A stretch of 30,620 bases of DNA from Aureispira sp964404215 (GTDB taxonomy: Bacteria; Bacteroidota; Bacteroidia; Chitinophagales; Saprospiraceae). Every line of letters starts with the position of its first letter. Position 1 is the first letter of the stretch. Location of the stretch: the NCBI GenBank assembly GCA_964404215.1, contig CAYOJF010000063.1:1-30620 (forward strand). The letters run 5' to 3'. A program made the translations under genes and the position numbers. Below the pieces are notes generated by a model. The model searched no databases, was not told the origin of the DNA, and saw nothing but the letters and a program-made list of their open reading frames with translations. This document shows positions 1 through 8,240 of this stretch, one piece after another.

Positions 1-2123
1 TTATGGTTCAATGATAATTTCTACTTTTTCCGATTTTTCTTTATTTTCTTTTATGTTTCAATTCCAGTATGGTTCAATGATAATCGTATTTCATTACCTT
101 GATACTTTTACAATAGATTTGTTTCAATTCCAGTATGGTTCAATGATAATTTGGCTTAGTGTTATTCTTCCATTTTACTTGCAGGTGTTTCAATTCCAGT
201 ATGGTTCAATGATAATAGAGACAGGATTTCATGAATTAGATCAATTGCTTGAGTTTCAATTCCAGTATGGTTCAATGATAATAATAGATAGGCTCCTGCT
301 GCTCCAGCAAACAACAAGTTTCAATTCCAGTATGGTTCAATGATAATGCTGTATATTCTGGGCAGAAACACCCGAAAAGCTTGTTTCAATTCCAGTATGG
401 TTCAATGATAATGTTGGAATAGTTATTTTATTCATCCTCATTAACTCAGTTTCAATTCCAGTATGGTTCAATGATAATTGTAAAGTTGGGTTGTTCCTGC
501 TGTACGGTTCTGTCGTTTCAATTCCAGTATGGTTCAATGATAATAATATCAATTTCATTATGATTGTACCTGAATACATCGTTTCAATTCCAGTATGGTT
601 CAATGATAATAAGGAAGGAATCTACATCAATAAAATCCCCCACCCTGTTTCAATTCCAGTATGGTTCAATGATAATTTCCAATATGGATATATACCCGAC
701 GTAAAAACTGGGTTTCAATTCCAGTATGGTTCAATGATAATGATGCTATAGAGGCAGAAAAACAAAACAACAACAAGTTTCAATTCCAGTATGGTTCAAT
801 GATAATTATCTTTTGTTCCAGTGTTGCATTTGGTGGCAACACGTTTCAATTCCAGTATGGTTCAATGATAATAAAGGATTCTTTACTAAATCGAAGTGTT
901 TTAACGACGTTTCAATTCCAGTATGGTTCAATGATAATAAGGATGCACGAGTCAAAATAAGGGGTATCCTCATGTTTCAATTCCAGTATGGTTCAATGAT
1001 AATCTGTGTAAAAATATCCTCTGACTAGAAACTCTCTCCCTAGTTTCAATTCCAGTATGGTTCAATGATAATTTAATAGGTAGTTTCTCTAACTCTTCTA
1101 CCTGTGCAGTTTCAATTCCAGTATGGTTCAATGATAATCTTGGTTGAGCTGCTTAAGCCGTTGTTGATCTGTCAGTTTCAATTCCAGTATGGTTCAATGA
1201 TAATCAGAATCAAAACCCTGCCAAACCCCGTAGTTTACTAGTTTCAATTCCAGTATGGTTCAATGATAATCTGACCTCATGCCCCTTGTCTGATTGGTTG
1301 ATTTCGTTTCAATTCCAGTATGGTTCAATGATAATCAAGTTCCCTGTTTATGACTCAAAAGGGAGACTTAGTTTCAATTCCAGTATGGTTCAATGATAAT
1401 CTACTAAGAGGCGAAATTTGCTACTGACTGCTGTATGTTTCAATTCCAGTATGGTTCAATGATAATGAGCACATGTTGTTGGATTTTGGATCCAAGGATA
1501 ATGTTTCAATTCCAGTATGGTTCAATGATAATAGAGCTGGACTCGCTAATTTAGAAAGACCAGAATAGTTTCAATTCCAGTATGGTTCAATGATAATACT
1601 ATTGAAGAACGTTTGAAGAGTGCTGCTACTGCTGTTTCAATTCCAGTATGGTTCAATGATAATCCAACCTTACTAGGAATGAAAGTAACGTTCAGATTTG
1701 TTTCAATTCCAGTATGGTTCAATGATAATCTTTCTTTTTCAAATTTATCTCTTATCGCTTGCTTTTGTTTCAATTCCAGTATGGTTCAATGATAATTGCA
1801 AAGGTAGGCAGGAAGTATTTTGTAATCAAACAGTTTCAATTCCAGTATGGTTCAATGATAATTGTATTCACACTTGAGAAGTACACTATCAAACTAAGTT
1901 TCAATTCCAGTATGGTTCAATGATAATACAGAAGCGAGCCTGAAACATGCGAATAATGAAATGTTTCAATTCCAGTATGGTTCAATGATAATTTCAAGAA
2001 AAGTGTAACAGGAGACATCTCAGCCAAGTTTCAATTCCAGTATGGTTCAATGATAATGCTATTGGGCTTGATGCCATTCAAGTCTTTAGCAAGGTTTCAA
2101 TTCCAGTATGGTTCAATGATAAT
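1..2123 (-). CRISPR. CRISPR array, 32 full identical repeats, transcribed leftward
   Basis: The 30-bp repeat reads, on the + strand, GTTTCAATTCC through to CAATGATAAT. There are 32 complete copies; the first starts at 55 and the last at 2094, and I see no variant among them. The window opens inside a further copy (1-18), whose first base is T where the others have G. Spacers are 35-37 nt except one of 39 nt (1004-1042), and none is obviously repeated. On the minus strand the repeat ends in ATTGAAAC, the usual 8-nt crRNA 5' handle of type I-B and III arrays, so transcription runs right to left. This agrees with the leader and promoter at 2124-2196. The right end should therefore hold the newest spacers. 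No cas genes lie in the window; subtype is inferred from the repeat only. Confidence 0.98.
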
Positions 2124-2200
2124 AGGTTGTTAATTTAATGTAAAGTCGTTTATTAATAGTCCTTACAAACCTATCAAAACACAAAATAGCAACAAAAAAT
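2124..2200 (-). promoter_or_regulatory. CRISPR leader
   Basis: This AT-rich stretch lies between the last perfect repeat and the pdhA terminator. It is the promoter-side flank given the array orientation inferred from the ATTGAAAC handle. It holds the promoter at 2166-2196 and roughly 35-40 nt that would be transcribed before the first repeat. New spacers would be expected to insert at position 2123. Leader function is inferred from position and orientation. Confidence 0.75.
2166..2196 (-). promoter_or_regulatory. Predicted Bacteroidota-type promoter of the CRISPR array
   Basis: Read on the minus strand, TTTG (2196-2193) is followed by 19 nt and then TAGGTTTG (2173-2166). This matches the Bacteroidota sigma-ABfr consensus of a -33 TTTG and a -7 TAnnTTTG. 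It points into the array, with a start site expected near 2160. The -33 box overlaps the T-run of the pdhA terminator. Confidence 0.7.
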
Positions 2201-2240
2201 CCGTCGACCTCCAATCATACGATGAATGCCTGAGGTCGAC
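2194..2240 (-). terminator. Intrinsic terminator downstream of pdhA
   Basis: A perfect 9-bp stem, GTCGACCTC (2203-2211) with GAGGTCGAC (2232-2240), encloses a 20-nt loop. On the minus strand it is followed by GGATTTTTTG. It would end leftward pdhA transcription just before the CRISPR promoter. Confidence 0.75.
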
Positions 2241-2304
2241 AGATCCTAAAACAACTATTTATCAGTCGATTACAAATATATTTATTCTCACATCGAATTA
2301 CAAG

Positions 2305-2339
2305 GCATTATATTGTCATCTTCGACGAAAATATAATGC
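2305..2339. other. Inverted repeat in the pdhA 3' region
   Basis: GCATTATATT (2305-2314) and AATATAATGC (2330-2339) form a perfect 10-bp stem around a 15-nt loop that can pair partly. It lies 23 bp past the pdhA stop codon on the minus strand. No T-run follows, so it is more likely a 3' mRNA-stabilising hairpin than a terminator. Confidence 0.5.
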
Positions 2340-2361
2340 AATTTCTGACAATCTTTTAATC

Positions 2362-3381
2362 TTAAAAATTCTTAATAAATGGATAATCTTTTTGGACGTA
2401 ATTATCTGTGTAAAGTTCTTCTACTGCTGGGAAATTAGATTTTTCTGCAAAATCAATACAAGCATCTATTTCTTCTTTGACACGTGCTTTGATAGCATCA
2501 ATATCCTCCTGCGAAGCCATCTTTTTATCCAAAAGCTTTGCCTCTACTCTTCCAAGTGGATCTCTTTCTTTATATTCTTTCTCTTCATCTTTTGTTCTAT
2601 ACTTAGCAGGGTCAGACATAGAGTGTCCTTTGTAACGATATGTTCTGATTTCTAAGAAAACAGGACCTTTACCCGAACGGGCGTGAGCAGCCGCAGCAGC
2701 AATCTCTTCGTGTACCGTCTCTACATCCATACCGTCTACTTGCTTACTTGGCATATCATACCCTAATCCTAGCTTATAAATATCCGTAACATTAGACGTA
2801 CGCTCTACAGAAGTTCCCATTGCATAAAAGTTGTTCTCACAAATGAAGACAACAGGCAATTTCCAAGTCATTGCCATATTAAACGTTTCATGCAAAATTC
2901 CTTGACGACAAGCACCATCTCCAAACAAACACATGGTTACAGAATCTTTGTCCAAATATTTGTCCGCAAAAGCAATTCCAGCACCCGTTGCAATCTGACC
3001 TCCTACAATTCCGTCTCCACCATAATATCGATGTTCCTTAGAAAAATAGTGCATTGAACCACCCTTTCCTTTTACATTACCTGTTTCTTTACCAAATAGC
3101 TCTGCCATAGCTGCATTTGTACTTATTCCCTTCGCAATACCAGCACCATGCTGACGGTAAGCCGTAATCCAAGCATCATCTGGACGTGTAGCAGATTTCA
3201 TTCCTGTATAAATAGCCTCTTGACCAATACACAAATGCAAAAACCCTCTAATCTTTTTCTGAAAATACATCAAATTTGCACGCTCTTCAAATTTGCGAAT
3301 ACGCATCATTAGTTCGTACCATTCTAAGTATTGTTCTTTGCTAAATTTTGACTTAGCGGCGGTTGTTTTCTTCTTTGCCAT
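2362..3381 (-). CDS. pdhA: Pyruvate dehydrogenase E1 component, alpha subunit
   Basis: This 339-aa protein is the thiamine-diphosphate-binding half of heterotetrameric E1. Together with E1 beta it decarboxylates pyruvate and passes the acetyl group to E2 lipoate in the cytoplasmic pyruvate dehydrogenase complex. The TPP/Mg motif starts with GDGACRQG at residues 154-161 and ends with NN at 183-184. The substrate and phosphorylation-loop region YRYKGHSMSDPAKYRT lies at 248-263, and the HGAGIAKG segment at about 78-85. Length and order match the family from start to end. The Lys-rich N-terminus (MAKKKTTAAKSK) is a short extension. E1 beta and E2 are not beside it, so the complex genes are split in this genome or lie elsewhere. 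It has its own predicted promoter (3451-3481) and terminator (2194-2240), so it is probably monocistronic. Confidence 0.95.
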   Translation of the reverse strand: MAKKKTTAAKSKFSKEQYLEWYELMMRIRKFEERANLMYFQKKIRGFLHLCIGQEAIYTGMKSATRPDDAWITAYRQHGAGIAKGISTNAAMAELFGKETGNVKGKGGSMHYFSKEHRYYGGDGIVGGQIATGAGIAFADKYLDKDSVTMCLFGDGACRQGILHETFNMAMTWKLPVVFICENNFYAMGTSVERTSNVTDIYKLGLGYDMPSKQVDGMDVETVHEEIAAAAAHARSGKGPVFLEIRTYRYKGHSMSDPAKYRTKDEEKEYKERDPLGRVEAKLLDKKMASQEDIDAIKARVKEEIDACIDFAEKSNFPAVEELYTDNYVQKDYPFIKNF

Positions 3382-3450
3382 AACTAATTAATTAAGTGTT
3401 TTTATGGTTTGTAATCTGCGATTACGGACGCTTGTTTTTGTTCTTGTTAG

Positions 3451-3481
3451 CTAAGATATAGATTATCTATTGACAGACAAA
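3451..3481 (-). promoter_or_regulatory. Predicted promoter of pdhA
   Basis: On the minus strand TTTG (3481-3478), 19 nt and TATCTTAG (3458-3451) match the Bacteroidota -33/-7 pattern with one base off in the -7 box. It is 69 bp upstream of the pdhA ATG and has the same spacing as the CRISPR promoter. Confidence 0.55.
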
Positions 3482-3506
3482 AAAATCCTGCTTTTATTAG
3501 ACGTTA

Positions 3507-4265
3507 TTAATGAAACCCTCTTTCCTCTTTAATGTTTTGATAAGCCTCTTGAACTTTTCTAAATTTGACCGTGGCTGCATTTTTGACCCCCTCTCCCAAA
3601 TGAGCTAGTTTGTCAGGATGGAACTTTTGCATCATTTCACGATAAGCATACTTCACATCACTATCAGAAGCCGATGGTGTCAACTCCAAAATACGATAAT
3701 AAGCATCCATCTGGTCGTAGAACATCGCTTTGATGGATTCGTATTCAGCACTTGCTACTCCCAAATGTAAACTGATTACCTTGATGGTAGCAATCTCATC
3801 TTCATCAATCGTATAATCTGCATTAGCAATACCAAAAAGAAAATGAATTAATTGTAGCCGTGTTTCATAACTGGTCGTTTGTTTGATTTGTAAGCTAGTT
3901 TTTTTGATGTCCAATTCTTCCTTGATCGTCTCCAATAAGATTGCCCAATAATAGTCAATCTGATCCATTCCAAATTGTTCAATCAAAAAGGTTTTGACAT
4001 AACTCAATTCTAAATCATCTACTTGCCCATCTGACTTTACGACTACTGCCGCTAGCAAAATAGAGCCGACTACAAAATCATTCGGATCTGTATCTTCTAT
4101 ATTTTGTGGTGACTTTTGCGAAAACTGCCAAAGCTGCCCTCCATCTTGATGCAACTTATCTAGAACAGCTCCTACCAATAGCCCTATAATAGCACCAAGG
4201 TAGCTACCTATAGCTCCTCCTGCTGCCAAGCCTAGTATTTTACCAATAAAGTATTTGGGATTCAT
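3507..4265 (-). CDS. DjlA-like membrane co-chaperone (TerB + J domain)
   Basis: The 252-aa protein begins with a glycine-zipper membrane segment (about residues 7-35, Gly/Ala-rich). A TerB-like helical domain follows (about 63-180, with the paired acidic motifs KSDGQVDD and ADYTIDEDE). A C-terminal J domain spans about 188-252 and has an intact HPD at 216-218. This order (membrane segment, TerB, C-terminal J) is that of E. coli DjlA, a membrane-bound co-chaperone that stimulates DnaK ATPase. Partner DnaK is inferred from the HPD motif. The ATG at 4265 is plausible, but the frame is open for the 20 bp up to the run of N, so a start inside the gap cannot be excluded. Confidence 0.85.
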   Translation of the reverse strand: MNPKYFIGKILGLAAGGAIGSYLGAIIGLLVGAVLDKLHQDGGQLWQFSQKSPQNIEDTDPNDFVVGSILLAAVVVKSDGQVDDLELSYVKTFLIEQFGMDQIDYYWAILLETIKEELDIKKTSLQIKQTTSYETRLQLIHFLFGIANADYTIDEDEIATIKVISLHLGVASAEYESIKAMFYDQMDAYYRILELTPSASDSDVKYAYREMMQKFHPDKLAHLGEGVKNAATVKFRKVQEAYQNIKEERGFH

Positions 4266-4285
4266 GCTTTTACTTTTACTATATT

Positions 4286-4385
4286 NNNNNNNNNNNNNNN
4301 NNNNNNNNNNNNNNNNNNNNNNNNNNNNNNNNNNNNNNNNNNNNNNNNNNNNNNNNNNNNNNNNNNNNNNNNNNNNNNNNNNNNN
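4286..4385. other. Assembly gap (100 N)
   Basis: Exactly 100 N, the usual placeholder for a scaffold gap of unknown length. It abuts an 8-bp tandem repeat, which probably broke the assembly. The true length, and anything upstream of the DjlA-like gene, is unknown. Confidence 0.99.
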
Positions 4386-4448
4386 GAGTTGTTGAGTTGT
4401 TGAGTTGTTGAGTTGTTGAGTTGTTGAGTTGTTGAGTTGTTGAGTTGT
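4386..4448. repeat. 8-bp minisatellite, unit GAGTTGTT
   Basis: 63 bp make nearly eight perfect copies of GAGTTGTT, starting right at the gap, so more copies probably lie in it. In one minus-strand frame it would encode a TTQQLNNS repeat, but there is no credible gene. The facing sequence after 4465 contains CAACAATTCAACAA, which can pair with the array and form a cruciform. Confidence 0.95.
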
Positions 4449-4464
4449 AAGCTATTTAGGTGTC

Positions 4465-4633
4465 TCAACAATTCAACAAAAATCAACACTAATAATTGAA
4501 TAAATCAACAATTAAACAAAACTAACCACCCACAATTGGTACTCAACAATTCAACAAAATCAATACTCATAGTTGGTTAAATCAACAATTCAACAAAACT
4601 AACCATCCACAATCGGTATTCAACAAAACTAAC
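4465..4633. repeat. Degenerate 78-bp tandem repeat
   Basis: Two imperfect copies (4465-4542 and 4543-4619) and the start of a third (from 4620) begin with TCAACAATTCAACAAAA or a close variant. They include CTAACCAYCCACAATYGG. Within each unit the TCAACAATT.AACAAAA core occurs twice, about 40 bp apart, so the unit is itself an old duplication. It fills the space between the DjlA-like gene and the stop codon of the protease gene. No coding potential is seen. Confidence 0.8.
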
Positions 4634-4636
4634 TTA

Positions 4637-7600
4637 CTATTTACCATCAACCTGCTGCAACAATTCCTTAACGGCTGCTTCTATCTGCAAGTCTTCTCCA
4701 TTCGTTACTTTAGCCGGAGGGTTAGCCACTTTAATATCTGGCTCCAATTGTGTATTTTCTAGATATTGACCATCATTGGTTACCATTCCTACTTGAGGAA
4801 TACCAAAAACATATCCACCTGGTAGGCGTTCCCACCAGACGGCAGTTGCTGTACCTGGAACAGGCATACCAACGAGTTTACCAACACCTAATGCCTTGTA
4901 CGTGTAAGGGAACATATGTGCATCTGAGTAATTACCTTCCCCCATTAATACAACAGAAGGCTTATGCCATTTGAACATTGGCTCGGTTGCTAGTTTTTGA
5001 CCTCTAGGTTTTACTTGCAAATACACTTTTCCATTCAGGAATGTAGCCAAGTCGTCATGTAACCAGCCCCCGCCATTAAAACGGGTATCTACTATAATCG
5101 CGTCTTTACTGGCATTCAATCCCAAGACTTCTTCATATACTGTTTTGAAACTCTGATTATTCATTCCTCTAACATGTACATAACCAATACGTCCACCAGA
5201 AATTTTTTCCGTTTGTTTACGACAGTTATCGACCCAACGGTGATAACGCAACTCCAATTCTTGCCTTCTAGAAATCGGCTTTACCGTCTCTTCCCAACGC
5301 TCTTTTGTAGCAGGATTGAATAAAGATAATAAAGTATATTTACCTGCTTTTCTATTTAGCAATTGATGATGATTAGTGGTAGCAGTAATAGCTTCTCCAT
5401 TTATTTTTTCAATAATTACTCCCGTCTCTATCTTAGAAGACTTCGTAATCATAGGATTTTTAGGCATCACTTCCGCTACTTTTAGACCATCTTCCTCATG
5501 TTTGTTATCAAAATATAACCCTAGAGAAGCAGTTGCATCTCCTCCCGCTATTCTTCCACCATAATAACGACACCCCGTATGAGAGGCATTGAGTTCTCCT
5601 AACAATTCAGACATCATTTCAGCGAAATCAAATCCATTATTAATATGTGGAATATACTTACTGTAAGATTTTTTGTAGTACGTCCAGTCTACGTTATGCA
5701 AATCTTTCTTATAAAACTTCTTAACTACTTGTCTCCAAGCATGTTCAAAAAGATAATCTCTTTCTGCCCCTTCTTTCAACTCCATTTCTCCTTTTAGTAC
5801 AATCGGTTTTGATTTACCATTGGCTAAATTGATTCGCATCAATTTCCCTGCATTAATGACAAAAAGGTGCTTCCCATCTTTAGATAGTTTCATTCCGCCT
5901 CCTCTGGCTCCCATTTTCTTCAGTATTTTCGTTTCACGGGTACGCAAGTTGGTTTCCCAAAGGTCGTATCCTTTTTCAAAAGACGAAAGATAATACAGTT
6001 TTTCACCGTCCTTTGAGACTACCGCATCTGAAAGCGAAGAAGAATGTAATGTTAATCTTCTCTTTCTATCAAAAACACCTTCAAGATCAATTTCTATCTC
6101 TTTGAGCTTATCCTTTTCTACTTTCGTAGAATCTGTTTTGTCCTTCCCTTCTTCTTTATCCTTTTCTTCCTTCGTTTTTTTGTCGCCTTTCGTTTTATTA
6201 TCTTTTTCAGCCTCTTTTAGCAGCATAAACTCTTCTTTAGTCAAACGCATTCTATCCCATGCCTCTTGATTAAGATACATTCCATATACATCTGCTTGAC
6301 TTCCCCAACTCGCTTGATTTTTCATTCCATCTCTTCCCGAAAACCAGATCATTAACTTACCATCCATCATCCATTTAGGAGATCCATCTCCATAACCACT
6401 ACGGGTCAAATTGGTAGGTTCTTTTTCGGTTCCATCTGATTTGATAAGCCCTACCTCTGAAATCCATTGCCCATTAGGTAGATAATTCACCAAAAACCAC
6501 TTCCCATCAGGAGACCACTGATAGTGTTGATCTCCATCTGAATAAGAGTAATTTCTATCTCCTGCTAAGATAGTCCGAAGTTTTTTACTCTCTATATTAA
6601 TAACCTGTAGTTCGGTTCGCTCAGAAAGGTAAGCAACTTCTTTACCATCAGGCGAATAAGCTGGCTGAAATGTCTCCTTATCATTTGCCAAAATTACTTC
6701 TTCTTTCAGAATAGTAGAGTTGAAAAAATACTTCTCTTCTTCCCTCCCCAATTTAGTTTGATACAGATTCCAAGAACCTTCTCGTTCTGAAGCATACAGA
6801 ATTGATCTTCCATCTGGACTAAAGCTAGCAGAACGTTCCATTTCGGGTGTATTCGTAATCCGTTTGGTCAATCCACTTTCTATCGAAGAAACAAAAACTT
6901 CCCCTCTATTGACAAACAAAACCTCCTTACCATTCGGAGATACGTCCATCTCACGTGCACGGCTAATCGGAACAATTTTTTCAGCGTTGTAACGATTGTC
7001 TACTACTACTTCTATCCCTACCTTTTTAGGCTTCTTACCTGCTTCCATCGTATAGATTTCACCATCATAATTGAAACACAAAACTCCGTTAGAAGACATT
7101 GTCAACGAACGAATAGGATGTTTTTTGAATTTCGTCAATTGCTTACTTTTAGGGATTTCAGTCCCGTCTCCGTAACGAATACTATGAATATTGTAAGTAC
7201 CGCTCTCTTCGCTCAAATAATATAGTGTATTCTCTTCTTCGGCGAAAATAGGATTCCTATCTTCTCCTCCAAAATCAGTTACTTGCTGGTAAGATTTTTT
7301 CTTAATATCATAAATCCACAAGTCACGAGTGACGGAAGAAGTATGATGTTTACGAAATTCATCTTCATACCCCTTTTTGTCATGATAAGCCAATAGAGTT
7401 CCCGCTTTATTGAATTTGGCTGCTCCAGTCGGAATCGTCAAATACTGATAAGGTCGTCCTCCTTCCCTAGAGATCATATATGTTTCTGGTAGACGCCCTG
7501 ACGGAAACATTCTATTATTGGCATCGTCTGTACGCAAAGAAGAAAAAACTACTGACTGGTTATCTTTGGTAAAATCCATTGGATAATCATCGGCAGAATG

Positions 7601-7921
7601 ATGTGTCAGTCGTGAGGGAGCACCACCTTCGGCAGACATAATAAAGACATCAAAATTACCATATCTATTCGAAGAAAAAGCAATATGTTTGGCATCGGTA
7701 GACCATACAGGCTTATAATCATGTGCTTGATGTAATGTCAATGGCATCGCCTTTCCTCCTTTAGTATTCACCTTGTACAAATCCCCTTTGTAACTGAATA
7801 CAATCTGTTCTCCATCAGGAGAAATAGCGGGATAACGCGTCCAGAGTGGTGTATCCTGTGCGATCAATGGTGTTATAGTCAAACTTAGCAAAGTAAGCCA
7901 TAGTAAATTGATTGTCTTCAT
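4637..7921 (-). CDS. Tricorn-like S41 family protease, secreted
   Basis: The 1094-aa protein starts with a signal peptide (MKTINLLWLTLLSLTITPLIAQ). A longer reading to 8092 exists, but its extra 57 residues are not conserved-looking and would bury the signal peptide. The N-terminal part is built of WD40/PD40-like beta-propeller repeats with recurrent SPDGK/E motifs. About residues 580-640 are a Lys/Glu/Asp-rich low-complexity linker. The C-terminal half has a tricorn core with GELNASHTG (equivalent of the catalytic Ser-His of archaeal tricorn), a PDZ domain (from about ASLGLYFDN), and an S41 domain with DTRFNGGGW, the nucleophile-region motif GNYSDAHMFP, and LEPDIKV near the C-terminus. Such proteins are processive peptidases; here it is probably periplasmic. 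It has no operon partner: the upstream neighbour is divergent. Confidence 0.9.
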   Translation of the reverse strand: MKTINLLWLTLLSLTITPLIAQDTPLWTRYPAISPDGEQIVFSYKGDLYKVNTKGGKAMPLTLHQAHDYKPVWSTDAKHIAFSSNRYGNFDVFIMSAEGGAPSRLTHHSADDYPMDFTKDNQSVVFSSLRTDDANNRMFPSGRLPETYMISREGGRPYQYLTIPTGAAKFNKAGTLLAYHDKKGYEDEFRKHHTSSVTRDLWIYDIKKKSYQQVTDFGGEDRNPIFAEEENTLYYLSEESGTYNIHSIRYGDGTEIPKSKQLTKFKKHPIRSLTMSSNGVLCFNYDGEIYTMEAGKKPKKVGIEVVVDNRYNAEKIVPISRAREMDVSPNGKEVLFVNRGEVFVSSIESGLTKRITNTPEMERSASFSPDGRSILYASEREGSWNLYQTKLGREEEKYFFNSTILKEEVILANDKETFQPAYSPDGKEVAYLSERTELQVINIESKKLRTILAGDRNYSYSDGDQHYQWSPDGKWFLVNYLPNGQWISEVGLIKSDGTEKEPTNLTRSGYGDGSPKWMMDGKLMIWFSGRDGMKNQASWGSQADVYGMYLNQEAWDRMRLTKEEFMLLKEAEKDNKTKGDKKTKEEKDKEEGKDKTDSTKVEKDKLKEIEIDLEGVFDRKRRLTLHSSSLSDAVVSKDGEKLYYLSSFEKGYDLWETNLRTRETKILKKMGARGGGMKLSKDGKHLFVINAGKLMRINLANGKSKPIVLKGEMELKEGAERDYLFEHAWRQVVKKFYKKDLHNVDWTYYKKSYSKYIPHINNGFDFAEMMSELLGELNASHTGCRYYGGRIAGGDATASLGLYFDNKHEEDGLKVAEVMPKNPMITKSSKIETGVIIEKINGEAITATTNHHQLLNRKAGKYTLLSLFNPATKERWEETVKPISRRQELELRYHRWVDNCRKQTEKISGGRIGYVHVRGMNNQSFKTVYEEVLGLNASKDAIIVDTRFNGGGWLHDDLATFLNGKVYLQVKPRGQKLATEPMFKWHKPSVVLMGEGNYSDAHMFPYTYKALGVGKLVGMPVPGTATAVWWERLPGGYVFGIPQVGMVTNDGQYLENTQLEPDIKVANPPAKVTNGEDLQIEAAVKELLQQVDGK

Positions 7922-8240
7922 GTCTATCTTTTTTGAATTGAAAAGTTCTAATGTGGTTATGTGAACTACAAGGTCGCCAGTTATTTTATGCGAACAAGTA
8001 TTTTGGTCAACTAAAAATATAAAAAAGATAGGAGACCTGTATCTTTTGATAGCATAGGGTATTATTAAATTGTTCTTAATAAAGAAAAACACTATTGTAA
8101 AATTACATCGAAATATTAGACATTATTACTAATAAATAATAGCTTCTTTATTTATTTTTTAATTATTCTAAAAATGGCATGTTCAAAAATTAGCTGCTAG
8201 TTACAAATGCCTGATCTAGAATTCACCCCCACTTAATCCT
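7922..8240. other. Divergent intergenic region, protease / SIMPL-like gene
   Basis: 319 bp of very AT-rich DNA between two divergent start codons should contain both promoters, but I see no clean TTTG-N19-TAnnTTTG on either strand. At 8177-8192 GCATGTTCAAAAATTA matches 15 of 16 bases of the MITE terminus at 27871-27889, possibly a relic end. No small gene is supported here. Confidence 0.6.

Noticed and set aside
11..1773. Several open frames of 70-110 codons across the CRISPR array (both strands)
   Set aside because: They merely read through repeats and spacers, giving recurring peptides such as FQFQYGSM and LSLNHTGIET. There is no start context or domain.
2392..2655. 87-codon + strand frame inside pdhA
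   Set aside because: Antisense shadow of a well-conserved gene, with low-complexity Phe/Ile-rich translation.
3491..3510. 12-bp match TTATTAGACGTT, also found (inverted) near 28050-28063
   Set aside because: Too short and AT-rich; no longer similarity or ends around it.
4262..4489. 75-codon frame spanning the N run on the minus strand
   Set aside because: It consists of the translated 8-bp repeat and unknown bases; no gene is supported.
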